A stretch of 64,000 nucleotides of DNA, from assembly GCF_902635505.1 (NCBI RefSeq), contig NC_045432.1, forward strand, positions 76,497,051 to 76,561,050. The letters are read 5' to 3'. The DNA is from Sarcophilus harrisii (lineage: Eukaryota > Chordata > Mammalia > Dasyuromorphia > Dasyuridae). The notes under the pieces were generated by a model. That model was not told where the DNA came from, searched no databases, and saw only the letters and a program-made list of their open reading frames with translations. The translations under genes were made by a program, and so were the position numbers. Shown piece after piece: positions 45,524 through 57,465 of this stretch (positions are counted from its first letter, which is position 1; every line of letters begins with the position of its first letter).

Positions 45524-46443
45524 CCAGTTGACCCACAAATGAGCTCAGAAAGCACACTTGTAAATGAGCATGGAGCCACCTACCCTACATGGTCACTCCA
45601 AGCAAGGGCCAAGGAGCTAAATTGGGAGAGAAGCTGGCATAGACTGGGCCGCTGTCACCATCAGCCCCCAGGGCAGACCTCAGGGGGCGCTCATGGCCAG
45701 AGGGTGGGCAGCAACGGACCCACCAAACAGGGACCCAGGCCTTGGTCTTGACTGGATTTTTCATTCGAATTTTTAATCCATTTCCTGGAAGTGATTCTGA
45801 ACATCACTTTGTTCATTAAAACTTGACCGGCGACTGTTTCCGTTTAAGTAAATGAAAGGCAGAGCGACGATGTGCCAGGGACTTTGGAGGCAAACCCTCC
45901 GAAACTCCACGAGAGCTTGATTTTCCCAGACTGTTTGCAAGGTCAATACGAACATTTCAGCTTCTCCTTGGAGGGTTGGGCTGGGCGGGGCAGGGGACGG
46001 GGCACCCTCCTTTGCCACCCTGGCCTCCCAGTTTGAGGAATAAGTGATAGAAAGAATTCACCCAAGGGCTAGTGGGATGCTGTCTGCTGCCTAGGTCCAC
46101 CCTCAGGGGTTTAAATGGGAGCCCTAGCCCTCTCTCCCTGCCCCCCAAACCCAGCTCAGTCTGTCGGGAGCCGGGACTTAACAACCGTCGGCCACAGAAA
46201 AGGAGAGCAGGCACTGGGCGCACAGACAGGAAGTGTTTGTTTGTTTGTTTGTTAGTCCCAGTTCTCCCCGGGAGAGCTCATGTTTCTCCAGCCCATTCAG
46301 CCCAGTCTGGGGATGAGACAGGGGGGAGGCCGTAATGGCTTTCTCCAGCCCGACCCAGAAGGCAGGAGGACACCTTCTCATTTTGCCACCAGACCTTTGG
46401 AAAAGGAATGCCTTCCAAGGAGAAAAACAGATGCAGAGTTTGG

Positions 46444-46445
<2 letters not shown>

Positions 46446-46492
<47 letters not shown>
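46446..46492. repeat. G47 homopolymer
   Basis: Forty-seven consecutive G, bounded by 'tggcc' and 'aagaaggggaggg', in intron 6 about 590 bases before an AMOT exon. It is on the sense strand. The length is either a natural hypermutable tract or a sequencing artefact. Confidence 0.95.
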
Positions 46493-46493
<1 letters not shown>

Positions 46494-47078
46494 AGAAGGG
46501 GAGGGCGGTCGGCCCAGGCAACATCTGGTCTCCAGGGAAAACCTAATTTTGGCCTTGCTCACAGCCCAGAAATAATGTTCCACTTGAAAGGGTCAGATTG
46601 GGGGTTCAAGTACATTTTATTTGGTATCATATTTACTGCTCTATTAAAATGTAAGAGCTTGGGAAGGTGACCCCTTTGGCACACCGTGTCCATTAAGGAA
46701 GCGAGAGGCAGGGGCCTTAAGCCACCTTCTCCACCTTTTGGTGCCATTTGCAGCCAGGGCTTTAGCCTTTTACAGCACAGGGCAGCAGCCCATATTTCTG
46801 TCGGGTTCTGAGGTTCCAAAAGTATCTGATCTTGGTGAGGCCACGGAACCCCATCGGGTTGACAGCACCTGTCACTGTGCTTTCCCCAGTGAGGAAATTC
46901 AGACGTGAAATGGGAAGCGTCTGGGCCAGAACCTGGCCGCTGGGCCCGGAGCCCTCCTCTAGCCCACTCTCTCCAGTTCGGGGCCATGGGATGTCCCAAC
47001 AGAAACGATGGAGTCGCTCGTGGGGGTTTGGTCGGGCAAGGAGTTGGGAGACGGTGCTGACTCCCTCTTGTCCGCCAG

Positions 47079-47224
47079 ATAAAGAGACCCAGCGGGAGAA
47101 GGAGAAGCTGGAGATCGAATTGACAGCCGTGCGCTCCACCAACGAGGACCAGCGGCGCCATATTGAAATCCGGGACCAGGCCCTGAACAATGCCCAGGCT
47201 AAGGTGGTGAAGCTGGAGGATGAG
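47079..47224 (+). CDS. AMOT: AMOT coding exon (coiled coil)
   Basis: 146 bases, acceptor 'cttgtccgccag', donor 'gatgag|gtacgg', phase 1 in and 0 out. After the split Asn it reads [20 protein letters not shown], then [20 protein letters not shown], then KVVKLEDE. Human AMOT has [20 protein letters not shown] and [12 protein letters not shown]. Confidence 0.98.
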
Positions 47225-48955
47225 GTACGGTTTGGTATGGGGGGCAGGAGGAGATAGGAAAGTCCACCTCCCATCCGTGGCTGTGGCTGCTGGGGCCTGG
47301 CCACCTCCTGAGAGGATGGGTGCCATCGCTCATGCGGTTTCTGCGGGACGTCAGAGTGCCTGTGGACATTACCTTTGGGTGAGGGTACACAAGGAGATTT
47401 GGAAAACCCTCCCATTGTCCCGTGGCCCCATGCTGGACCTGGGTCAGATAGACAGAGAAAGCATCAGTTGAGTTCTTATTTGGTGCCTTGGCTAAATGTT
47501 GGGATCCCAAACCCCCAAAGCGAGACAGTCCCTGCCCTCAAGGAGCTTCCATGCCAACAGAGGAACATGACCCAGAGAGAAGAGCTGGTAAAGGTTAGGA
47601 TTGTTAGGGTTCCATTCTTAGGGCTCCCAAATGGCAGTGGGGTATAGACCGGAATAGGAAGCCACCTATCAGAGCCAGGGGACACGGGGGCAGAGTCCAG
47701 GTTGCCCGGGGCGGGGGGAGGTAGAGAGGAAGGACCAAATAGAGAAGAGATGGCATTGAGTGAGTCTACAAGTGTGGTACCTGGCAAGCTAAGGGCAAAA
47801 GGTCAGAGTGCTTTTTATCTGCCCATTCCCGGTGGGCTAGTGGTTGTGCTGCCCGTCCCTCTGGTGGTTGGGTTTGACCCTGAAGCTTAGGACGAGGGCG
47901 TGAAAGCAGAGAAGTCTTAGGGTAGATGGCACCCAAGGGCTGCTCCCTGCCAGTGGACTGAGTCTCTGGGACACGTGGCTAGAACACTGGGGTGTGGAGT
48001 AAACATGGTGCTTTACCTTTTGAGTTGGGGAGGGAGGGAGGCAGGGTCACTGGTGAAATGACCTGGACAGCTGGGGGTTAGAGGGTTGATTGGCGGTGGG
48101 AGTTGGAGGGACCCGAGAGGGGACTTTGTAGGGGGGAAGACGGGCAGCATTGCTCTGTGGAGAGAAATCCGGGCAGCCGAAGGGTTTCCGGGCCCTGTGT
48201 TTTGCTTTGCCTCCGACTGCCTGGGGTACAAATCCCCTTGCCACAGGGGGGCAGCTCAAACAGGAGTTTCCTCAGCACACCAAAAGATCTGCGGGGACCC
48301 TTGGTGCCCTGGCTCTGCGTTGGTTTCCAGGCTTGTTCTCTTTTTGGGTCTCTGCTTCCTTTTTGTTTTCTCACGCCAGAGGAAGGGAAGGGGGTTCAGC
48401 CTCCAGCACTGGAGGCTGTGCTCACAGCGGAAGAACCACGGAACGGGTGAGGTGAGCATCTGTCTTTCCCATTGGTTTGGCTCCGGTAGAAGAATTCTGT
48501 GAAATCGCTCCTTTGTTCCTTGCTTCGGCCCAGCCAGGTCCATGGCGTGGTTAAGGTTTCTGAGGGCCTTTGGGGGGGGGGGCGATTCTCAGTGTAATCA
48601 CGTAAACGAGGGGGCCTCGAGATGGCGAGGTGACGGCTTTCCGTCGTCCGAGCTGGGCGGAACCATCCAAAACTCCACGGAATGAGGAAGGGGCGCAGAC
48701 CAAGAGAGAGGGGGCGGCTTTTCGAGGTGCTCGTGAGGCTTCGACCCGAAGCCTCCCGGCGCCCTCTCCGATTGTACTGGCCGAATGACGCCAGCCAGTG
48801 GCTACCAGCCGCGGGAACCACCTTGGGATGGCTGCCTTGGCCGGACCCCTGGTTTCTGTAATTGTACAGAAGTTCCAAGTTTGTGTTGTAAAAGGGGGTG
48901 GAGTTGATGAGACCAGCTCTTGGCTGGGAGAAGCAGCCCAGAGCCTGAGGGGGTT

Positions 48956-48956
<1 letters not shown>

Positions 48957-49006
<50 letters not shown>
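48957..49006. repeat. (GT)n microsatellite
   Basis: About 24 uninterrupted GT units. Confidence 0.97.
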
Positions 49007-49008
<2 letters not shown>

Positions 49009-49564
49009 ACATCCTGTCTTTGCTTTACTTCCTACTCAGCAAAATCTCAGAGGCCCCATAATTTCTTCCAGATTCTCAGACCTGATGACCACTAGCATGT
49101 GTACAGCCTTGAAACCACAGCTTAGTGAGATTCAACTGGCTTCCCCCTCCCGGTTCCCTGCCCCCTTCCTTCCAGCAGCAGATGAGACCCGGGCCTGCTC
49201 CCGGGGGGCAGCCGCCTGGTCTCCCTCGTGCGGTGTAAGGGAAGCTGCCCTGGGCTCGCTTGCCCGGTGCTGCTGCGATCCAGCCCGAATTCGGGGCTCC
49301 TGCTTGGGTCCGGTTTCCTCCGGCCCGAGGGGAATCGGCTGTCGTGACAGCCCCGGCTCTCTGGGGGGCCACGGGACGATTCTTTTTCTCTTTGGGGCAA
49401 GGGCCCTTGCAGGGTGAGCGCTAGAGGTGAAGGGGGAACGATAGAAGCAAATGGACAGAGAAACCCTCCCTGACCCCACAAGCCCTCCGTAGTCCAAGCA
49501 CATCCAGCCTGGGGCTTTGGAAATGATGCAGAATCCTCCTCCTCCATGTTGGCAAAGCTGGCAA

Positions 49565-50275
49565 ATCGGGGAGAGCTTTGAGTGAATCTCAGGCCGAGGA
49601 CTTTGTGTTTTACCCCTGGGCAATAAGGAACCACTGAAGGTTGTAGATCAGGGGAATATGGGGAGACCTTTTGGGAAGGCTTCCTGTTGCCACCATTAGG
49701 TGTAAGATGAACCAGTGACTGACCCTCTGTCCAGATCAGAGAGTCGGGAGAGAGCCCTGTCAGAGCAGCCCATAGGGAGAGAGGATCCAGCAGTGGCCTG
49801 GCTCTAGAAATCCCCAGGAGAACCAGGGCTAAGCTCAGACCATTGACTTTCACCATGAAGACGCCATTGGCAATGGCAGCTGGAGAGCAGTGGAGCAGTG
49901 GTTCCACTGGAATGGGGACCGGTCTTACGGCTCGGTAGGGAACAGAGGCAGCGGGGGGGGGGGTTCCCTTTTGAGGAGCCAGAGCACCAGATGACAGTCT
50001 GAGCGAGGTCGGCAAAGGGTTTTTGGCAGCACATGGCTGGGACGGTGAGTCCCAAACTAGGAGGCCAGTCAGCACGAGGAGCAGAACACGGTAGAGAAGG
50101 GAGGAAATGGTGAGCAAGGCCGGCTCCCAGAAGTGACGGCACAGAGGGCCCCGAGAGCTGGCCTGGCTCCTCCAGGAGCAAAGGAACAAGGGAGGGGAGA
50201 GCAGGAAGGCAGAGCCAGGGGAGCAAGCTCGGGACATGTGGGTGACTTCAGTCTTCTCCGTCCAGATCAAATGAA
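49565..50275 (+). mobile_element. Diverged ancient LINE-like relic, second copy
   Basis: 'gactttgtgttttacccctg', 'ggcaataaggaaccactgaa', 'ggttgtagatcaggggaata' and 'ggcaatggcagctggagagc' belong to the same dispersed family as the relic at 55.37 kb. No coding capacity. Confidence 0.5.
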
Positions 50276-50579
50276 TGAAAATTCAGCACAAATCTGATAG
50301 CACTGAGCTGTTATTGATCCATCAAAAAAACAAGGGCCTCTGGGAGGGGGTGGGACTTGTGGGTTAAGTGAAAGTGGGAAGGTTTCAGACAGGTGATGGG
50401 CAGGGCGTTTTGACTGTAGATGCCTACCTGTAGACCTTAACTAAGCAGTACTTCCTGGGGAAATTGAGGCACCAAGAGACAGACTTGTCCAACTGGACTT
50501 TTACTCCAAGTCTTATTAGTCTGAGCCCAAAGCCACATAGGGAACTCTCTGTAAGGAAATGACAATTCACTTAACATCT

Positions 50580-50700
50580 CTCAAGCACTAGTTTATGTTC
50601 CGGGCGCTGTGCCAGGCAGGGGAGTTTAGAAAACAAAGGTGAGGCCGTCCTTGTCCCCACAGAGCTTCTGTTCGACTGTTCCTTTCCCTGGACACTCTGG
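50580..50700 (+). mobile_element. Old MIR/L2-like fragment
   Basis: 'gttccgggcgctgtgccagg' and 'aggccgtccttgtccccaca' followed by 'gagcttctgttc' match a common mammalian core ('gcgctgtgccaggcac', 'tccctgccctcaaggagctt'). The same core recurs at 47,470-47,555 and 35,800-35,875. Confidence 0.5.
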
Positions 50701-52254
50701 ATGTTCTGTTTTCCCAGGGCCTCTTCATGGCCTGTCCAAGTCATGCCAGCCTGAGACCATCTACTCAGTTGGAGGTGATGTGTGTACGCAGGGAGGAGTT
50801 ATTAGCGAGAGGGGAGAGGGAGCGTCCTTACCGATAAAACCACAGGTTGCCGCAGGAGTGAGTTCGAGGGCAAGACAAGGCCGCAGCCTGATTGGTTAGG
50901 AGCGAGAGGTCTTGGGGTACAGCCTGGTGATCAGCTTCTGTTTTGGACTGCCTCGCCTCTTTCTGGGGGTGAACCATCGGGCTTCTCCAAAGGCTGTTCC
51001 TTCCTCTTCATCCCACCAAGCTCCTCACCCTCTTGCGTTCCAGGCCAAAGACTGGCATGGAGCCCTAGAAGAGGCTGGTACTAGGGGCTGACACAGCCCT
51101 TCCAGAATCGTTCTGTTGCCTTTCTCCGAGTCCAGTCCGGAGACTCTCGCCAGCCCTCCTCTGTGGATGCTTGCCCAGGGAGGAGATGGTGTAGTACCAT
51201 GGCTAAGACACATGGGGATTTGATCTGGGAATCCTCGTCAGCCCGGCCTTGCCGCTAGTGAGCAGCCAGGACCTTGGGTGGCCGGTGTCTTCCGAGACTC
51301 GGCTCTATATTTTGGGTCACGGAGGTACGAACGAAGAGGGCCAGGGGCTCGTTCGGGCCCGGCGTCGAGGACCTCGGTCTTCTGCGGCGGCCGTGGCGCT
51401 CTCCTATCCAAATGGCCCTCCGGCGCCAGCCCCTCGAATCCCCTCCCAGCCCCCAGCCGACCTCGCAGCAGAGATTCAACAGATGCCTGGCATCTCTGCC
51501 CACGAGGCTCAGGGCTGCCCAGGCTTCTGGCCGGCTGCTGTCAAGAGGATCCGGGGCCCGGCCGATGCTTGGGTAATTGTTGCCGGGATGGTGGGAAAAA
51601 AGGCCTTGGCAGGATGGGAGAGGGAGATGCTGCGGGTGGGCCTTTTGACTGTGTGTGGAGTTCAACAGGAAAGGACAGAGCTGACTGTGGGAGGGCTGGC
51701 GAGAGTGCCAGCTATTTCCATTTGCCAGATTCAGGCTGGCATGATAGCCAGGGAGAATACGGGCAGAGGGAGCTACCTTAACCTTTTCTGAGCCGGCGCC
51801 TTTTTGATTACCGAGGGCCAGGGGAATCGACTTTGGGGAAGCTCGAATCTTCGGACATTCGGTTGCTCCCTTCCTCGGTGGTCCCACAAAAGTCGCTCTT
51901 CCCACTGGTTGCTCCCCCCTCTGGCTGACACTCACTCTACCCTATTTCTGCATGGCTTCTTTTGAGTCATGTTGGGGGAGGTGGATGATTTCCATAAGGA
52001 TGGGTGACTCCTGCCACAGCCAACTGGTTCAAAGGGGCCTTTGAGAAGATGGGAAGAGACCTGGCTTTTTAAGCCTTGGCTCTGATAGCCAATGGCTCTC
52101 GAACCTTGGGCAAATCCTCTGCCCAGCGGAGGCCCCTGCTTTGCTTTCTAAAACGGAGGGCTTGGATTGGCCAGTCCCTCCGGTCTCCTACCGGCTCAGA
52201 TCTAATGCGATCCTGAGTCCGTTACCCTATTTGGATGTTGTTTTTGTCTTCTAG

Positions 52255-52450
52255 AAAACAAAGGAAGGGGCTTAGGGTCGGTCAGAGAGAGGCTGTGTCA
52301 AGGAAATGGGGCTGTTCAGTGTGGAGAAGAAAAGACTTAAGATGCGTAGGAGGGTTAGCCTTATCCCGCTTTGCCCTCGAGAGCAGGATGAGGAGCACCA
52401 GGGGAAGGAGAGATGGCATTTGGCTTGATGTGAACTCCTAATGGGATTTA
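52255..52450 (+). mobile_element. CR1/L3-like LINE fragment
   Basis: 'tgttcagtgtggagaagaaa', 'gcgtaggagggttagcctta', 'tcccgctttgccctcgagag', 'caggatgaggagcaccaggg' and 'gcatttggcttgatgtgaac' resemble the 3' coding end of L3/CR1 elements, which are old in mammals. Confidence 0.5.
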
Positions 52451-53744
52451 GTGAGCCTTTTCTCTTCCCAAATGCAATCAACCGCCTCAGGAAGCAGCAG
52501 GTTCTCCCTTGCCAGTGCTCCGTAAGCCAGACGCCTGGCCCTTCCAATATGGCAGAGCAGAGATTCTTGGTCAGCCATTTATTGGGTTGTGCCGGCCGCC
52601 CCCTAAAGTCTCTCCCTGCTCCGATAGCTTGCGGTCTTTGGATCCTCCCAGCGATAATGATTAATGACAGATCTCATAAGGTGGAGACAGCTCTCCGTCC
52701 ACTGACCGACTAGAAGAATTCCCCAAACCCCAGAGCCTTGCCAGTTCAGATAAACAGAGCAGGGATTGTGAGTTTGGCTGGAGTCATATCTCGGTATGGT
52801 TCGGACCCTTTTGTGAACCATAATGACCCACCAGTTTTGGCTGCCGTCAGCCATCTCCAACCTCAGGGTTTCTCATTTCTGCCTTGATGCCGGTCTTGGA
52901 AAAGCCATTTAAAATCCTTAGATTGAGGGCTGCTCCCAGACTCCTCGCCATTACCCAGGAGCTCCTGGGTCTTTGGTGGCTAGTTCCTTGAGGTGATCGC
53001 TCCTCCACTCTAGATTTCTTTCAGGCTGTGCCAGGATGGGAAAGGACAAGGCAGGATGATGAGCCGGCAGCGGGCTCGACCGCTCTCCTAATACGGGATA
53101 GTATTCCCGAGATTGCTTGGGCAGAGCTCTTTTTTTGGAGCCAGGGGCTAAGTCAAACCCAGCTGAGCTTGCAGAAGGCTCCTGAGAGGCTGCATTCCCT
53201 AGGAGGCTGAAGAGGGGCGGGGAGGCATGTGAGGGCTTCTTTGGGGACAGCTGAAAAAAATGGCTTTTGTGCGTGAAGTTGGGGTGGCTCTAAGGGAATA
53301 AGAGAAGGGGGGAAGACCCAGCTTAGCGGCCAATGGCCTCAGAAGGACCTCAGCGGAGGCCGTGTTACTGGACGCCGCCCCTGAGTACCCTCACCACAAT
53401 GGGGAATATTTGCGCCCTCAGACTGTGGCCCCAGTGTTTATCCAGGTAGAAGTCCCACTTGTCCCCAGTTTGAGCTGGATTGTTTAACCCTCATCATTGC
53501 TCTCAGGAAAGGTGCTGGGCAAGTGGCCATGGCCACGGGAAGCCCAGGAGCGGGATGTGACACCTTAAAGTAGCCGACACATGCTCCGTGTGGGCTCCGT
53601 GGCACGGGAGAATTTGGGCCCATTTTGTGACCGTGTCTGAATTATTCCCAGACTAAGAGAGACGGAGGAGGGGAAGCAAAATGAAACAAAGCTTTTCTCG
53701 GCTCCATCTCCTTCGGGTGAGGAAGCCACTCTTGGAGGTATTAC

Positions 53745-53850
53745 TCCCATCTGGCACAGGAGGGAACTGAGGCCCAGATTAAGGTACTTGCCCATAGATT
53801 CCCAGCTGGTGAGGGTCAAGTAGGACTTGAACTGAGATCCTCTGCTTCAC
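53745..53850 (-). mobile_element. MIR-type SINE
   Basis: 'catctggcacaggagggaac', 'tgaggcccagattaaggtac', 'ttgcccatagattcccagct' and 'aggacttgaactgagatcct' in complement order. Confidence 0.85.
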
Positions 53851-53915
53851 CAGCTGCTGAGCAAGATTGTAGGGTCCAGAACAGGGATGCTCCTACAAAT
53901 TTGCTTTTTAATTTT

Positions 53916-54063
53916 TAATTTCTGGGGGTTTTTTTTGTTTTTTGTTTTTTGTTTTTGTTTTTTTGCTGAGGCAATTGGGGTTAAGTGTTTGAGGCCAGAT
54001 TTGAACTCAGGTCCTCCTGACTTCAGAGCTGGTGCTCTATCCACTGGGCCACCTGGCTGCCCC
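53916..54063 (-). mobile_element. WSINE1/MAR1-type SINE with internal deletion and target duplication
   Basis: A poly-T left end, then 'gctgaggcaattggggttaa', 'gtgtttgaggccagatttga', 'actcaggtcctcctgacttc', 'ggtgctctatccactgggcc' and 'acctggctgcccc'. The middle ('cttgcccagggtcacacagc' in related copies) is missing. The identical 14 bases TGCTTTTTAATTTT lie at 53,902-53,915 and 54,064-54,077, a clean target duplication. Confidence 0.95.
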
Positions 54064-54424
54064 TGCTTTTTAATTTTGACAGCCGGATCCCAATATAATT
54101 GATTTTTTTTATGTTTGATTTAAAAACCTGATTCTGAGCAGGGGTCTCTGGGTTTCCCAGCCTGACGGCCAAAGGGCCACTGATCGCCGGCTTGAGGGGC
54201 CCTTGGAAAGCCCATAGCCCAGCCCCCGACTCTCCAGAGGAAGGACTTATCTCAAAGCCGTGTGTTAACCAGCATGTGGGCGGCTGGCACCCAGTCCCAA
54301 GGCCCCGTGCCCATCCCACAGACGGACCCAGGTCACTTAGGAAGTTTTTTTTTTCTTTAGGTGATAAAAAGAGAGGCAGAGTTTCAGGAGGGCACAGGGG
54401 TGAGTGTACCCTGTCGGTGCACGA

Positions 54425-54427
<3 letters not shown>

Positions 54428-54460
<33 letters not shown>
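54428..54460. repeat. (CA)n microsatellite
   Basis: About 15 CA units. Confidence 0.97.
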
Positions 54461-54461
<1 letters not shown>

Positions 54462-54754
54462 CACACAGTTTGAACGACACTCACAGTTGTCAGATGGGGA
54501 GTAGGGATGGCACCATGTATTTACTTGCAGGGATCAAATTTTCCTGACTCAGAAGGCGGGCCGGAGGCCTGCCAAATGCCTGGGACCCTATTCTGATGAT
54601 TTCAGTGGAGGGATGGAAAGAGCAGAGCGTTTGCCCGGCCACGTGCCGAGCCTCCCTTGCCTCCTGCATCCGGCCCCGAGCCTAGTTTGGAAAGCCTTCC
54701 GCCCTCTCTGCCCCCACACACTGCCGGGTTTCCTTGGACCACGCCCAGGAGTCA

Positions 54755-54870
54755 CCCAGTTCAACCATTTCATCTTACAGTGAGGGAAACTGAGGTCCAG
54801 AAAAGTTAAGTTGGCAAAGGCACTGCCCTGTGCCTCAGTTTCCTCCTCTGGAAAGTGGACTTAATGACCC
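54755..54870. mobile_element. Two opposed MIR-type fragments
   Basis: A minus-strand piece ('catcttacagtgagggaaac', 'tgaggtccagaaaagttaag') is directly followed by a plus-strand piece ('ccctgtgcctcagtttcctc', 'ctctggaaagtggacttaat'). Confidence 0.75.
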
Positions 54871-55369
54871 TTACCTCACAGGACATCAGTTATTATTTCT
54901 GATTTTTTTTAGCCAATCAGCATTTATGTGCTGAGTTTTGAAGGGAGACGGGATAACGTGGTGGGGAGGGCTCACTGGTTCTCAGGATGCATGTTCAAAT
55001 CCTGCCTGTGATGTCTGTTTGGAGCACGGCCTCGGGTAAACCGAGAGGGTTGGACTAGCTGGCCCCAGAGGGCCTCTCTGGCTTCAGATTGGGGATCCTG
55101 TGCCAATGGTGGGGGGGGCGGCCCCAGGAGGTGGGGCTTGCATGGTACATGCGGGACCAACTCTGGGTAACGAATGTTGACAACAGCTCTGTTGGTCGCG
55201 GGGGAGGTGGGAGCAGGCAGACGTGGGGAGTTGGGGGCGGCTTGGGAGGGAAGAACTCCCGGTGATGGTAGATAGCAAAGAATGAGGGCCGGCATCCAAG
55301 CGTGGGAGGCGGCGGCCGTACGGCCCGGGACAGTGGAAGCAGATGGGGGATCGATCGGGGTGGGGGTGG

Positions 55370-56270
55370 GGGCAAAGATAATGTCGGAAATACTGGCCAA
55401 GGCCAGATTAGGGAGAGCCTTGAGTGGCCAGCTGAGGAGTTTGGACCACGTCCTGTATGGGACGGGAAGTCGTTGAAGATTGTTGACAGGGGGGAAGAGA
55501 GACTTTGGGAAGATTACCTTGGCCTCCTGTATGGGGCGACTGGAAACAGGGGCCGGCTTGAGGCTGTTGCAACAAGCCAGGCGGGAGGCCCGGATCGTCC
55601 TGTGCGAGCAGAGCTGGGGCGGATGGAAGATTGATGGCAGGGGAGAAGGAGCGGGACTGGGAGCTATTGCATTGGGAGCTGGGGGGAGAACTAGAGTGAG
55701 GTTGCCCCACAGGAGACTGTGAGGAGAAAGCAGAGCCGAGAGCGGGCTCGGGGGCTCGTGGCGAGGGGCTGGTCCCCGCGAAGCTTGAGGTTCTGCCCGG
55801 GGAGCGTCTGCCTCGGAGCCAGGAAGGGGAGCGGGAGGCAGGGCTCGGGGAGGCGCTCTGGAATGTGTTCTGGGGGAATGAGCGGAGGGAGACGGGGGCC
55901 AAGGACGGAGGCCCCGGGTCCTGCTGAGGGGGTGGGGGCGGGAGGAAGCCATGCCGCGGGAGGGGGCCCCAGAGGTCAAGGGTGAAGGCAAGGATGTACA
56001 AGCCAAAGCAAGGGACGGACTTTCCGGGATGCTGGGATTTGGGAGCGTCCAAGGGATCCCGGAGATTAGAGAGGGAGAAGATGCTGTTGAACTGATTTGA
56101 GGAGGCCACTACTGAGTCTGAAGTGTCAGCGGAGTAGCGGGGTCACCAGAGAGCTGGGGGGGGCAAAGACTGAAGCTGCTGGGGGAGCCTAAGGACAGCA
56201 ACAAGATGGTGCAGGGGGCAGGCGAGGGACTCTGTCAGAGAAATCCGAAATAGAGGCCATTGAGATTGCA
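55370..56270 (+). mobile_element. Diverged ancient LINE-like relic, third copy
   Basis: 'aaggccagattagggagagc', 'cttgagtggccagctgagga', 'gtttggaccacgtcctgtat', 'gttgaagattgttgacaggg' and 'ggaagattaccttggcctcc' are a clear match to a dispersed mammalian repeat that I recognise by wording, although I cannot fix its family name. It ends at the pyrimidine tract. Confidence 0.55.
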
Positions 56271-56308
56271 GTGAAGGAGGAAGATGGGAAAAGAGGCAGC
56301 CAGGTGGG

Positions 56309-56583
56309 CATCTCTCTGTCTCTCTCTGTCTCTCTCTGTCTCTCTCTGTCTCTCTCCCCTTTTTTCTTTTTCTGTCTCTCCCTCCCTCCCCTTCTCTGTC
56401 TCTTTCTCTGTCTGCCTTTGTATTTCTGTCTTTTCCTCTCTCTGTTTTCTCTCACTTCCTGTCTGTCTCTCTGTCGCTCTCTGTATCTGTCTATCTCTTT
56501 ATTTCTGTCTCTTTTTCTATCTCTCTTTCTGTCTCTGTATTTCTCTTTCTTTCTTTTCCTCTCTGTTTTTCTCTGTCTCTCCC

Positions 56584-56662
<79 letters not shown>

Positions 56663-56943
56663 CTGTCTCCTTCTCTCTCCTCTTTCTCTTTCTCTTTCCC
56701 TCTCTCTCAGTCTCTCTCTGTTTCTGTTTTTCTTTCTTTTTCTTTCTCTGTTCCCTGTCTTTCTCTCTTCCTTGATCTGCCTCTGTCTCTGTCTCTTTTT
56801 GTATCTTTCTGTCTCTGTCTCTTGGTCTCTCTCTCTGCTTCTATCTCTTTCTCATTTTGTCTTTCTGGCCTTGTGTCTGTTTTTCTTTTCCTCTCTCCAT
56901 TCTGTCTCTCTCTCTTCCTCTCTGTCTGTCTCTGTCTCACATA
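56309..56943. repeat. Pyrimidine tract (TCTCTGTC)n/(CT)n, about 630 bp
   Basis: CT with TCTCTGTC units. A (CT) run of about 70 bases lies at 56,588-56,658. On the complement it is built from the same GAGACAG words as the tract at 18.1-18.9 kb. Confidence 0.97.
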
Positions 56944-57354
56944 CAGATAGGGCCCAGGCCTGTGATAGGCCCAGTGGCCAGGAGGAGATTCCCCGTCCCC
57001 AGAGCCGGCCTCTCCTACTTCTAGTCTGAGAAAGAATCCCTAGAGTCGTGGTATCCACCCCCCATGGCCACATGTTGACTTCGAAAGCCACAAATCCATA
57101 TTCTCTGCACTGCCCTGTGTTGTTTTGATGAAACATTTTCCATTTGACATTTGACAGTGACTCCGCCTTACTCAGGGCGGGAATCTGCCTCGTGCCAGTG
57201 CGCCAGAGGCAGGGCTTGGCCCGGGCTGTCGACGTCACAAGGAAGCCGTTCCTTGTGGTGGAGTCCGATGGGAGCGCAGGAAGGTGCTGGGAGCCAGCAC
57301 ATCAAGAACTAGGACTCGGTTAAGGCTGGGCTGGGGTACCATGGGGTTGTACAT

Positions 57355-57465
57355 CTGAAAGGGGCTATGAGATGTCTAGTTGAACCTCTTGATTCTACTG
57401 AGGAAAAAACTGAGTCCCAAAGACGGGAAGGGACTTAAGATCACAGAAAGTCAAAGGCAGAAGGG
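57355..57465 (-). mobile_element. MIR-type SINE relic
   Basis: 'tagttgaacctcttgattct', 'actgaggaaaaaactgagtc' and 'agggacttaagatcacagaa' in complement order. Confidence 0.75.

Larger units (their letters stand above)
43376..47078 (+). other. AMOT: AMOT intron 6
   Basis: 3.7 kb. It holds a GAA microsatellite, a TG microsatellite, a 47-base G run, a MIR relic and an AT-richer unique stretch at 45,765-45,960 that may be a conserved element. Nothing coding is seen. Confidence 0.8.

Noticed and set aside
49122-50270. A 382-codon minus-strand open frame
   Set aside because: It overlaps an old dispersed repeat and unique GC-rich intron sequence, shows no recognisable domain, and lies antisense within an AMOT intron.
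54972-56006. A 344-codon minus-strand open frame
   Set aside because: It lies on an old LINE-like relic; the Pro/Ser-rich translation matches nothing I know.
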